Shown here: piece after piece, positions 17,390 to 23,038 of the stretch
Position numbering within the stretch: position 1 is the first letter of the stretch
Layout of the letters: the number at the start of each line of letters is the position of its first letter
From: an uncultured Cryptobacterium sp.
GTDB taxonomy: Bacteria > Actinomycetota > Coriobacteriia > Coriobacteriales > Eggerthellaceae
Direction of reading: 5' to 3'
Assembly: GCA_900554685.1 (NCBI GenBank)
Contig: USIG01000008.1
Location: forward strand, 1-28,229
Length of the DNA: 28,229 nucleotides
Position numbers and translations under genes: made by a program
The notes under the pieces: model-generated
Seen by the model: only the letters and a program-made list of their open reading frames with translations
Told to the model about the DNA's origin: nothing
Database searches by the model: none

Positions 17390-17400
17390 TTACAGCTCAA
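17290..17400. repeat. ~24-bp degenerate tandem repeat running into the 3' end of the rubredoxin gene
   Basis: CACAAGTGCTGCAGCTCAAA (from 17309) is followed 24 bp on by CACAAGGGCTGCAGCTCAAA, then by more diverged copies (CCGCAGGAATCGCGG and CCGTAGAAATTACAGCTCAA). The last copy contains the stop codon and final codons of the minus-strand gene ending at 17390, so the repeat may have grown out of the gene's own 3' end. Confidence 0.75.
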
Positions 17401-18064
17401 TCTTTTCAAACAATTCGCGGCCAACACCACATACCGGGCACACGAAATCTTCGGGCAGCTCATCAACGTATTCAATGTGACCACAAATCTTGCAACGCCA
17501 TGCAATCTTTGGCTTTGTCTCATTGCTTTTTGATGCAGCATCCGCGCTTGCATCATCTCCGCCGTTGTAGCTTGAAGCCTTAGGAGGGGTTTTGCCTCCT
17601 TTTACCTGATGATAATAGGCATACGTCATGGGAGCGTCGCCCGCAACAGGCTCTGCCGCTACACATTCACCGATGAAAAGAATGTGGCTGCCCAAATCAA
17701 TTTCCTGCGTTACCTTAACCGAAAAATGAGCGCAAGAAGACTGAGTTACATAGGTAAGGCCTTGTTCTGAAACAGCCGTTTCAAAATCGACAAACTTATC
17801 TACCTCCGCGCTGGAATGGAACCCGAATTTACCGATGAGCTCCATAGACGCAGACTCATTCATTACTGCAACCTCATAAGCGCCTGTTTGCTGGATACCT
17901 TGCGAGGTGAAGTTTTCCTTATTTACCGCAACGCTTACCTGCGCCGGAGTAGAGGTGACCTGCGCAAAGGTGTTTACGACACAGCCGACTGGCCTGCCAT
18001 CTTTTTTTGACGAAATAATATAGAGTCCATAGGACAAGTTACGAAATGCTTTTGTATCAATCAT
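17390..18064 (-). CDS. flavin reductase-rubredoxin fusion (high-molecular-weight rubredoxin type)
   Basis: Residues 1 to about 165 form an FMN-binding split-barrel flavin reductase (NLSYGLYIISSK, VNTFAQVTSTP and VAVNKENFTS are typical). After a Ser/Asp/Ala linker, residues ~188-224 form a rubredoxin with CKICG and CPVCG binding one iron. The same architecture in Moorella (Hrb) passes electrons from NADH to flavodiiron proteins that remove oxygen or nitric oxide, so an oxygen- or NO-detoxifying role in this anaerobe is likely. No flavodiiron gene is in view. ATG 18064 has AGAGGA 6 nt upstream; the longer open frame to 18109 is unlikely. It follows the rpmE terminators and is probably its own unit. 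Confidence 0.93.
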   Translation of the reverse strand: MIDTKAFRNLSYGLYIISSKKDGRPVGCVVNTFAQVTSTPAQVSVAVNKENFTSQGIQQTGAYEVAVMNESASMELIGKFGFHSSAEVDKFVDFETAVSEQGLTYVTQSSCAHFSVKVTQEIDLGSHILFIGECVAAEPVAGDAPMTYAYYHQVKGGKTPPKASSYNGGDDASADAASKSNETKPKIAWRCKICGHIEYVDELPEDFVCPVCGVGRELFEKIEL

Positions 18065-18125
18065 GAGTGGTCCTCTCTTTCGTGCCCCTCTCTCTTTCGT
18101 GCACTTCAATTCCCCATGCTACAAG

Positions 18126-18155
18126 AAAAGACGCCCGCTCTTGCGGACGTCTTTT
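18126..18155 (-). terminator. intrinsic terminator between rpmE and the flavin reductase gene
   Basis: On the minus strand GACGTCCGC pairs with GCGGGCGTC (one G-U) around a short loop; four A precede and four T follow the stem. The A/T flanks are symmetric, so it could work in both directions. It lies downstream of rpmE and upstream of the flavin reductase gene. Confidence 0.9.
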
Positions 18156-18164
18156 AATTAACCC

Positions 18165-18189
18165 AAAAAAGTTGTAAGAAAAGCAACTT
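18165..18189 (-). terminator. second hairpin with T-run after rpmE
   Basis: On the minus strand AAGTTG and CAACTT pair around nine bases and are followed by a short run of T, about 45 nt after the rpmE stop codon and just before the stronger terminator. The pair forms a tandem terminator. Confidence 0.65.
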
Positions 18190-18232
18190 GTGCAACAAAT
18201 AATGTCGCACTGTGCGCTAATTATAAGCAAGC

Positions 18233-18715
18233 TTATTCAGCAGCAGTTTCAGTTGCCTCTGCAGGAGCTTCGGTTGCTTCCTCTGCTGCAGCCTCTGCAG
18301 CTTCCGCGGTAGCCTCTTCAGCGGTTGCTTCTGCAGCCTCTGCAGCTTCCGCTGCCTTAGCAGCTTCAGCTTCAGCCTTCTTTGCATATTCAGCAGCACG
18401 AGCAGCCTTAGCAGCAGCCTTTGCTTCACGCTCAGCCTTCTTTGCTGCTTCTGCCTCTGCAGCCTTTGCAGCCTTAGCAGCCTTCTTTTCTGCTTCGCGA
18501 GCAGCAACTGCCTCAGTTGCAGAACCGAACTTATCAGCAAAGCGCTGTACACGTCCACCAGAGTCGATAAGCTTCTGAGTGCCCGTAAAGAATGGGTGGC
18601 AAGCGTTGCAGATGTCAACGCGGATCTCAGACTTAGTAGAACGAGTCTGGAAGGTGTTACCGCAGGTGCAAGTTACCGTGCAGTCAACGTATTCGGGATG
18701 GATATCTTTTTTCAT
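18233..18715 (-). CDS. rpmE: 50S ribosomal protein L31 with a long Ala/Glu/Lys-rich tail
   Basis: Residues 1-64 are a zinc-type L31: MKKDIHPEY opening, Cys16 and Cys18 with Cys36 and Cys39 as ligands, and HPFFTGTQK before GGRVQRFADKFG. L31 sits at the subunit interface and can act as a zinc reserve. From residue 65 to 160 comes a tail of nearly pure Ala, Glu and Lys, basic in the first half and acidic in the second, probably a long charged single helix. It more than doubles the usual ~70 residues. ATG 18715 has AAGGAG 6 nt upstream; the open frame extends 24 codons further without L31 similarity. Two terminators follow. Confidence 0.96.
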   Translation of the reverse strand: MKKDIHPEYVDCTVTCTCGNTFQTRSTKSEIRVDICNACHPFFTGTQKLIDSGGRVQRFADKFGSATEAVAAREAEKKAAKAAKAAEAEAAKKAEREAKAAAKAARAAEYAKKAEAEAAKAAEAAEAAEATAEEATAEAAEAAAEEATEAPAEATETAAE

Positions 18716-18832
18716 TGGTTCTCCTTCGTGTGCCTTGGTTTCCGACCAAGGCGAGACAAGCCTTGCTATTGTAGCATGCATTCGCACTCGTGCAAGGAAT
18801 TTAACAGCAGCTTACAAGGCAAATTCACAGTT

Positions 18833-18990
18833 GCTCTATAGTTAGTTGCGCTATAGCCGCTCTTTGGTTGTTCCATAATTGCGCGCGACCGCTCTATAGT
18901 CGCTCGACAGTTTCATACAGCCACTCTAGGATTTTGCACGTTATCCTGCGCGCACGACCGTTCTGAGATTTCGCATGCCATCTCTCGCTC
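18833..18990. repeat. degenerate ~31-38-bp tandem repeat between the MFS gene and rpmE
   Basis: The core CCGCTCT with variants (CCACTCT, CCGTTCT) recurs at about 18857, 18889, 18920 and 18958, often preceded by GCGCGCACGA or GCGCGCGA; TTGCTCTATAGTT at 18831 is a further relative of the core. Identity between units is low but the order of elements is kept. The tract fills most of the gap upstream of rpmE, where the promoter must also lie. Confidence 0.55.
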
Positions 18991-18991
18991 A

Positions 18992-20278
18992 CTATCCCTT
19001 AGGTACCTGCTCTGTAAGACCATGATTGGGATAAGCAAACCAAGCAACCACCAACGAGGCAACAATACAGAAAATAACGCACACAATCGTGGTTGAAAAT
19101 CCTGCCAAGTCGTTCACCACGCCCCACACAGCAGAAGCAACACCAATACCGATGTCATTTGAGAGCAAAAACAGGGCATTTGCTGCACCCCAACGTTCTG
19201 CGGGAGTATTTTTTACCGCAACTGCTTGATTAAGAGGGTTTGCAATACCTAAACACAAACCATAGGGAATGCCAGCTGCATAGAAGAGGATTTCGTTTTG
19301 TGCGCCAAAATACGTCATTACAAATCCAACAACACCGCACAAAACCGCACCTGTCATAACCTTAATAGGTGCCACCCTATCCATGAATGCCCTGGATGCA
19401 AGGCGCACCACGATCATGGCAATTGCTGAAACGGTATAAAACAATCCCGCATTCACATAACCAAGAGAGGTGCCATAAAGTCCCATAAAGAAAATGCCAA
19501 AACCAAACGCAGGACTCAACACAAGCATGGGCAGCATGCCTGGCAGAGCACGCAATTCAAAAAAGCGGTGCAGGAAACCTTCATCTTTGTGGGTTTCTTT
19601 ATTTTCGACTTTCCCTTTTTTCTGTTTGGCTTCCATGCGCAATCTATAAGTTGATGATTCAGGAAGACGCTTGAGGTTTTTCTCGTAACGACAAAGAAGC
19701 GTCATAACTAGCGCCAGCGCCGCCATGGCAGAAAGGCCTAAGTACAAATTTTCAGGCGGATTGGTATTGACCAGGAAAAGTGCCAAAGCTGGCCCTATCG
19801 ACATAGCCAACGCCTGTCCAAGCCCGTAATACCCAACACCTTCACCCAGGCGTGAAAGGGGCAAAACATCCGATGCTGCAGTTGCCGCTGCCGTGGTCGC
19901 AGCTGAAAACCCAATACCTTGCAAGATACGACAAAGCGAAAAGATCGTAATATCCGAAACAAACACGGGCAACGCGGTTCCCACGACCATAAATATGGTA
20001 CCGCCAAGCATTACCACCACACGCCCTGCGCTATCAATTAAAGGCCCGCAGGCAATGCGCGTAATTCCCGCTGCCGCTGAAAATATTGCAGCCAAAATTC
20101 CTGCTAACGTGGCACCTTGCCCTAAATGATTCAAATATACCGAAGTGCCTGAATTGAGCCCCTGCCCTACCATAAAGCTACAGAGCGTCATGATGATTAT
20201 AAATATGAAAAGTGGAGTCCACAGCTTTTCGCTTTGACGGTTTTTTGTTGTCTTAGCTTGATCCGCCACAGACTTCAC
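18992..20278 (-). CDS. major facilitator superfamily transporter
   Basis: The 428-residue protein has about twelve hydrophobic segments in two groups of six, with a long charged cytoplasmic loop (Lys/Glu-rich, around residues 205-235) between the halves. GPLIDSAGR after the second helix matches the MFS loop 2-3 motif, and FMDRVAPIK is the matching loop of the second half. The substrate cannot be read from the sequence; a drug or metabolite exporter is the usual reading for this type. The start is GTG 20278, where AGGAA abuts the codon; a second GTG three codons in (20269) is better spaced. It is the last core-like gene before the accessory region and reads away from it. Confidence 0.88.
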   Translation of the reverse strand: MKSVADQAKTTKNRQSEKLWTPLFIFIIIMTLCSFMVGQGLNSGTSVYLNHLGQGATLAGILAAIFSAAAGITRIACGPLIDSAGRVVVMLGGTIFMVVGTALPVFVSDITIFSLCRILQGIGFSAATTAAATAASDVLPLSRLGEGVGYYGLGQALAMSIGPALALFLVNTNPPENLYLGLSAMAALALVMTLLCRYEKNLKRLPESSTYRLRMEAKQKKGKVENKETHKDEGFLHRFFELRALPGMLPMLVLSPAFGFGIFFMGLYGTSLGYVNAGLFYTVSAIAMIVVRLASRAFMDRVAPIKVMTGAVLCGVVGFVMTYFGAQNEILFYAAGIPYGLCLGIANPLNQAVAVKNTPAERWGAANALFLLSNDIGIGVASAVWGVVNDLAGFSTTIVCVIFCIVASLVVAWFAYPNHGLTEQVPKG

Positions 20279-20503
20279 TTCCTATCTACTTGATTCCACG
20301 CCATGTACCGTCCAGGAGATAAACGGCATATATCTTCGCATGTTTACGGTATACCTGTTCACCACAACTAACAAGTAGACATCGTTGCAGACCATAGTAA
20401 GTTTCTGTGAGTTTTATTTCAGAAATATGTGAATTTAAGCCATTACGCTAAAAGTGGTGTTTCATCACCTGCCGGGCAGCATCTCTGAAAGGAGGCGCTG
20501 CTT
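20279..20503. other. divergent intergenic region between the MFS gene and the small toxin-like gene
   Basis: Contains the 8-bp palindrome GGTATACC near 20349-20356 with a related TGTACCGT about 40 bp away, which could be regulator sites for the MFS gene. I could not settle on a promoter for either flanking gene. Confidence 0.35.
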
Positions 20504-20590
20504 ATGGATAACGATACGATTCTTGCGCTTTGCGCAGTGTTTACGGTTGTTATCGGAATTGTCGAAATAAGCAACAACAAGCGCAAATAA
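20504..20590 (+). CDS. 28-residue holin-like type I toxin peptide
   Basis: This short frame encodes a 28-residue peptide: MDNDT, a hydrophobic stretch of about 17 residues (TILALCAVFTVVIGIVE) and a basic end NNKRK. The layout matches the small 'putative holin-like toxin' peptides of Gram-positive bacteria, single-span membrane peptides whose messages are usually silenced by an antisense RNA. Support comes from a textbook AAAGGAGG 8 nt before the ATG and complex RNA structure around it: a 12-nt segment before the gene is exactly complementary to one 115 nt after it. It is on the plus strand, opposite to all genes to its left. The peptide is too short for homology to be firm, and toxicity is inferred. 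Confidence 0.75.
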   Translation: MDNDTILALCAVFTVVIGIVEISNNKRK

Positions 20591-20653
20591 CAGCACTACA
20601 AAGTTGTAAATTTCGCAATGATTGGAGGTGTATGAACAGCAATTGTTAGAAAA

Positions 20654-20696
20654 CGGGAAGCCGGCGAGCAACTACCTAAAACCTCCGGCTATCCCG
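20654..20696. ncRNA. strong stem-loop after the toxin-like gene, possible antitoxin RNA region
   Basis: CGGGA-AGCCGG (20654-20664) pairs with CCGGCT-A-TCCCG (20685-20696), an eleven-pair stem with one bulged A and a 20-nt loop. In holin-like toxin loci the toxin message and its antisense RNA overlap in such a downstream structured segment. No antisense promoter was identified. Just upstream a mini-frame with GGAGG encodes only five residues (20632-20649) and is not claimed as a gene. Confidence 0.45.
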
Positions 20697-20865
20697 TCAG
20701 AAAACGATGCTGCCCGGACCGGCGGGGCACCGCTGATAAAGTTATTGTAGCAGATCACAAAGTATACGAACGGGTATTGATCCAGATATCGCAAAAGCAG
20801 CCTTGCTTACTTTGTTTGATCCCCCCCATCTCAAGAAAACCAACCTACACAAAGGCTCAATGAGA

Positions 20866-20952
20866 GCTAAAACTACTCCATATAGAATTCCGCCAAAAAT
20901 CCCGCTGAGGCTAAAATTGCCCTGAAAGATTCCGCGAAACTTTACCTTAACC
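20866..20952. repeat. two degenerate 44-bp tandem units
   Basis: Units start at 20866 and 20910 with GCTAAAACT and GCTAAAATT; both continue with CC, an A-rich step, ATTCCGC or AATTCCGC and then AAA. Roughly two thirds of positions agree. Confidence 0.5.
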
Positions 20953-21079
20953 CCGCACCCCGCGGAGATTGGATTTGCCCATAATTAAGATTTCCGCCTT
21001 TTAGAATCCTCGGTTTTCGGAGCTTTTTTCAGGACGTTTTCGGGACGTCTTTCACCACGCTCTCCAGAAGCTTTTTCAG

Positions 21080-21302
21080 AATTTTCACTTTTTAGGGGTG
21101 TTTGTGGCGAGTAGAGCAAGAATTGTATAGATAATTTTGTATCCCCCTCTAGCTGGCAACCGCACCATGTAACCAAGCAAGTTATATTTGATCCGAACGC
21201 CATTAATGCAGCTTTATTTCCCGTCGGCTTCTGTTTTCAAGAAAACCAACTTATACAATTCTTGCTCCACTCGCCATTTCTAGGGGTAAAAAGTGAAAAT
21301 TC
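21080..21302. repeat. fold-back element: ~52-bp inverted repeats around a ~118-bp centre
   Basis: The left arm (21080-21131) read in reverse complement and the right arm (21250-21302) share CAATTCTTGCT-C/T-ACTCGCC and then AAAAAGTGAAAATTC; only a block of about 12 bp in the middle differs. The inner ~25 bp differ by one base and one insertion. The centre encodes nothing recognisable. It may be a MITE-like remnant or a long hairpin; no target-site duplication was found. Confidence 0.8.
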
Positions 21303-21395
21303 CACTCCGAAGATACGTTCGGAGCTTTAGCGTCCCCTTATTTCGCAAAGCTACCTTGTGCATTGGGACAATCTCTCTAAACAGCACCTGCATAC

Positions 21396-21464
21396 CCTAA
21401 AACGTTGCATGGATGCAACGTTTTAGGAATTCTTAGTCACTTTTTCACATCGATGCAACGTTTT
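21396..21464. repeat. 15-bp-arm palindrome plus a third half-site
   Basis: CCTAAAACGTTGCAT (21396-21410) and its exact complement (21413-21427) face each other across GG, and ATGCAACGTTTT returns at 21453-21464, 40 bp after the first right arm. No T-run follows on either side, so it looks like a protein-binding site more than a terminator. It lies 70-140 bp after the stop codon of the helix-turn-helix gene. Confidence 0.85.
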
Positions 21465-21533
21465 GCCAATTAGAGTATCGCCTTTTAAGCACTAATCTCG
21501 GAAAGTAACAATGCTATTAATCCGCTTTACGCC

Positions 21534-22061
21534 TTATGACAAACCGCACGCAAACTGCATTATTTTTCGCGCTGTTGCACGACTTACCTTAGATACATCC
21601 CCTTTGTTCAGGTAAGCATAAGTATTACCCATATTAAGCTTTAGAGCTTTACAAATGGCATACGCAGTTACGCCAGAAGACTTCATGGCTTCTATTGTTT
21701 TTTCTCGCATAAGCCGAATAACCCGCCTATCGGTTTTAATAGCTTCCTTCTTAGCAACAAACGCATCCCACACTTTTCTATAACGGCCTGAAAGATCTTG
21801 GGAGCGCAAACAGTCTTCCAGAGAGTTGTAATTTCCCAAGCTCTGAACAAATAAGCTATACGACTCCTGCATCCAAGTCTTCTTGCTAAGCGAAAGTAGA
21901 TAGTTCTCCTTACCTTGAATAACTGCAAATACCATTACTGCCTCAGCTGCTGATGGCGCAATAGTGTCTACTGCGTTACAGAGTGCTTTTAAGTTGTCCG
22001 TCTTTAGCCCCGTAAGCTCACGACAATAGGAGCGCAAAAATCCTTTAAATGTCAGATTCAT
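21534..22061 (-). CDS. helix-turn-helix protein, probable partner of the nucleotidyltransferase
   Basis: The 175-residue product has a helical N-terminal part with no family I recognise and, at about residues 128-170, a helix-turn-helix-like segment: MKSSGVTAYAICKALKLNMGNTYAYLNKGDVSKVS, in which ICKALKLNMGNTYAYL fits a turn-and-recognition helix. Its ATG (22061) has AAAGGAG 8 nt upstream and lies inside the end of the nucleotidyltransferase gene (17-bp overlap), a strong sign of cotranslation. AbiEi antitoxins, the known partners of AbiEii nucleotidyltransferases, have an N-terminal winged helix and precede the toxin; here the DNA-binding part is C-terminal and the gene comes second, so this is not a standard AbiEi. 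An autoregulatory antitoxin role is inferred from position only. Confidence 0.72.
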   Translation of the reverse strand: MNLTFKGFLRSYCRELTGLKTDNLKALCNAVDTIAPSAAEAVMVFAVIQGKENYLLSLSKKTWMQESYSLFVQSLGNYNSLEDCLRSQDLSGRYRKVWDAFVAKKEAIKTDRRVIRLMREKTIEAMKSSGVTAYAICKALKLNMGNTYAYLNKGDVSKVSRATARKIMQFACGLS

Positions 22062-22587
22062 TTTTCCACTCCTTTTTGAATCGCTCAAAAGCACCAACCA
22101 TCTCGTTATATCGACGTTTGATATTGGTAGACGCCTTCGCTTCGTCGTCACTATAGACAAGATGCTCCAACAACGCCCAATCAACAGATTCTTTTTGTGC
22201 AACGCTATGAATGTCTTGCAGGTCATTTGGACGTTCTGCATAGAGTTTCATTACAATCAAATCTTCTACCGAAGGAGTAACAAAGCGAATAGTAGTAGTG
22301 CCTATTTCTAAAGGCACGAGCCTGTCCTCGAAATTATATGGAATCTGGTCCATATAGGCAGCAACACCACCATTTATCTGGGGATATCCAGAGATGATCT
22401 CACGAATTACGCTATCGGCATTTAATACATCAATATCATGCGTTGTACTTCGGTCAGTTAGATCCCTTAAGAGAAATGCCGCTCCACCAACAATTACAAC
22501 TTGAGGCGTGTATTTTAGACAGCCAAGGAGTAAGGAAGCTTCTTCATCTATGCCGCGCAATATAGATATTAATTCTCCCCTATTCAC
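22045..22587 (-). CDS. AbiEii/DUF6036-like nucleotidyltransferase
   Basis: The 180-residue protein shows the minimal nucleotidyltransferase pattern: VVIVGGAAFLLRDLTDRSTTHDIDVL places GG at 34-35 and the metal-binding pair Asp51 and Asp53, and a later VEDLIVMKLYAERPNDLQDI fits the Lys and RxxDLxD segment of AbiEii/MenT-type enzymes. Related proteins act as toxins that modify tRNAs or other targets, or are uncharacterised (DUF6036). GTG 22587 was chosen because AAAGGAG is 5 nt upstream; the longer frame to 22647 has a hydrophobic lead that is not family-like. The partner gene overlaps its end. An 11-bp inverted repeat directly upstream may be its operator. Enzyme-fold assignment is good, toxin activity unproven. 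Confidence 0.78.
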   Translation of the reverse strand: MNRGELISILRGIDEEASLLLGCLKYTPQVVIVGGAAFLLRDLTDRSTTHDIDVLNADSVIREIISGYPQINGGVAAYMDQIPYNFEDRLVPLEIGTTTIRFVTPSVEDLIVMKLYAERPNDLQDIHSVAQKESVDWALLEHLVYSDDEAKASTNIKRRYNEMVGAFERFKKEWKNESDI

Positions 22588-22599
22588 TTGCACTCCTTT

Positions 22600-22626
22600 T
22601 ATTATTATTCTACTTGAATAATAATA
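22600..22626. promoter_or_regulatory. 11-bp inverted repeat immediately upstream of the nucleotidyltransferase ribosome binding site
   Basis: TATTATTATTC (22600-22610) and GAATAATAATA (22616-22626) are exact inverse copies around TACTT, adjoining the AAAGGAG of the gene that starts at 22587. The position suits an operator for autoregulation by the downstream helix-turn-helix protein, or an mRNA hairpin next to the start. Its AT-rich right arm could also serve as a -10 region. Confidence 0.65.
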
Positions 22627-22756
22627 CCAAAAGAACAGACTGAACAAACAACAGAATTTAAAAGCTTAAGGTGTCTGTTTTTAGATTGCAGCGAATTTGT
22701 TATCAGCATTAACCTTTGTTGACCCCTGCAAAAGCATTGTTTATTCTTAGTTACGA

Positions 22757-22931
22757 AGTATCGGAACGGGATGTATTGTCCTTACCTCCGATACTATCTT
22801 TACAGGCATCCGAATGGTGAACATTTCACTTCCTCTGATGCCTCATATTTGGCGTCCGAACGGTGGGTTCACCTATCTCCGACGCCTATATTTAGCGCCC
22901 GAAAGGTACGTTAGTTACCTCCTCCGGCGCT
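22757..22931. ncRNA. tandem array of four covarying stem-loops
   Basis: Four imperfect palindromes lie at 22757-22795, 22805-22842, 22851-22886 and 22894-22931. Each has a nine-pair outer stem ending in CGA/TCCG-like inner pairs, then an inner stem of GG(T/G).. with ..ACC, and an unpaired 3' side (TACC, TTCC, TATC or TCC). Outer-stem bases differ between units yet stay paired (AGTATCGGA, GGCATCCGA, GGCGTCCGA, AGCGCCCGA and matching right arms), which points to selection on structure. Short AT-rich linkers separate them. The strand of transcription is not clear. The fourth unit is identical over 39 nt to a hairpin at 25948-25986. It is flanked by 22588-22756 and 22932-23038, where I see no gene. 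Confidence 0.7.
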
Positions 22932-23038
22932 TATTTCATGCTCGATAAAATTCCTTTGAACAATGTCTGCTCAGCGCCGTATAACGAAACGAACTTTCAA
23001 AATAATCAAAACAGTGAAATCGAATTCACAATATAAAA

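Larger units (their letters stand above)
20472..20717 (+). promoter_or_regulatory. 5'-3' fold-back pairing around the toxin-like gene
   Basis: CCGGGCAGCATC (20472-20483) is perfectly complementary to GATGCTGCCCGG (20706-20717). The upstream GCAGC can instead pair with GCTGC at 20497-20501, which places the Shine-Dalgarno sequence in a loop. The two pairings exclude each other. This resembles the inactive full-length mRNA versus active form seen in some type I toxin systems. Confidence 0.6.
20591..21533. other. 943-bp stretch without a convincing gene, rich in repeats and inverted repeats
   Basis: It holds the toxin-associated stem-loop, a ~44-bp degenerate repeat, a near-identical 22-bp direct repeat (20831-20852 and 21237-21258), a fold-back element with ~52-bp arms and a palindrome with a third half-site. 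The only sizeable minus frame (20985-21203) crosses one arm, lacks a good ribosome binding site and matches nothing I know. Confidence 0.6.

Noticed and set aside
20985..21203. Minus-strand 72-residue frame in the fold-back region
   Set aside because: Crosses one arm of the inverted repeat, no convincing ribosome binding site and no similarity.
22757..22931. CRISPR array
   Set aside because: Units are palindromic, differ from each other, and are separated by only about 7-10 AT-rich bases, with no unique spacers and no cas genes.
22757..22931. Integron attC sites
   Set aside because: No RYYYAAC/GTTRRRY core pairs, no integrase, and no gene cassettes between the units.
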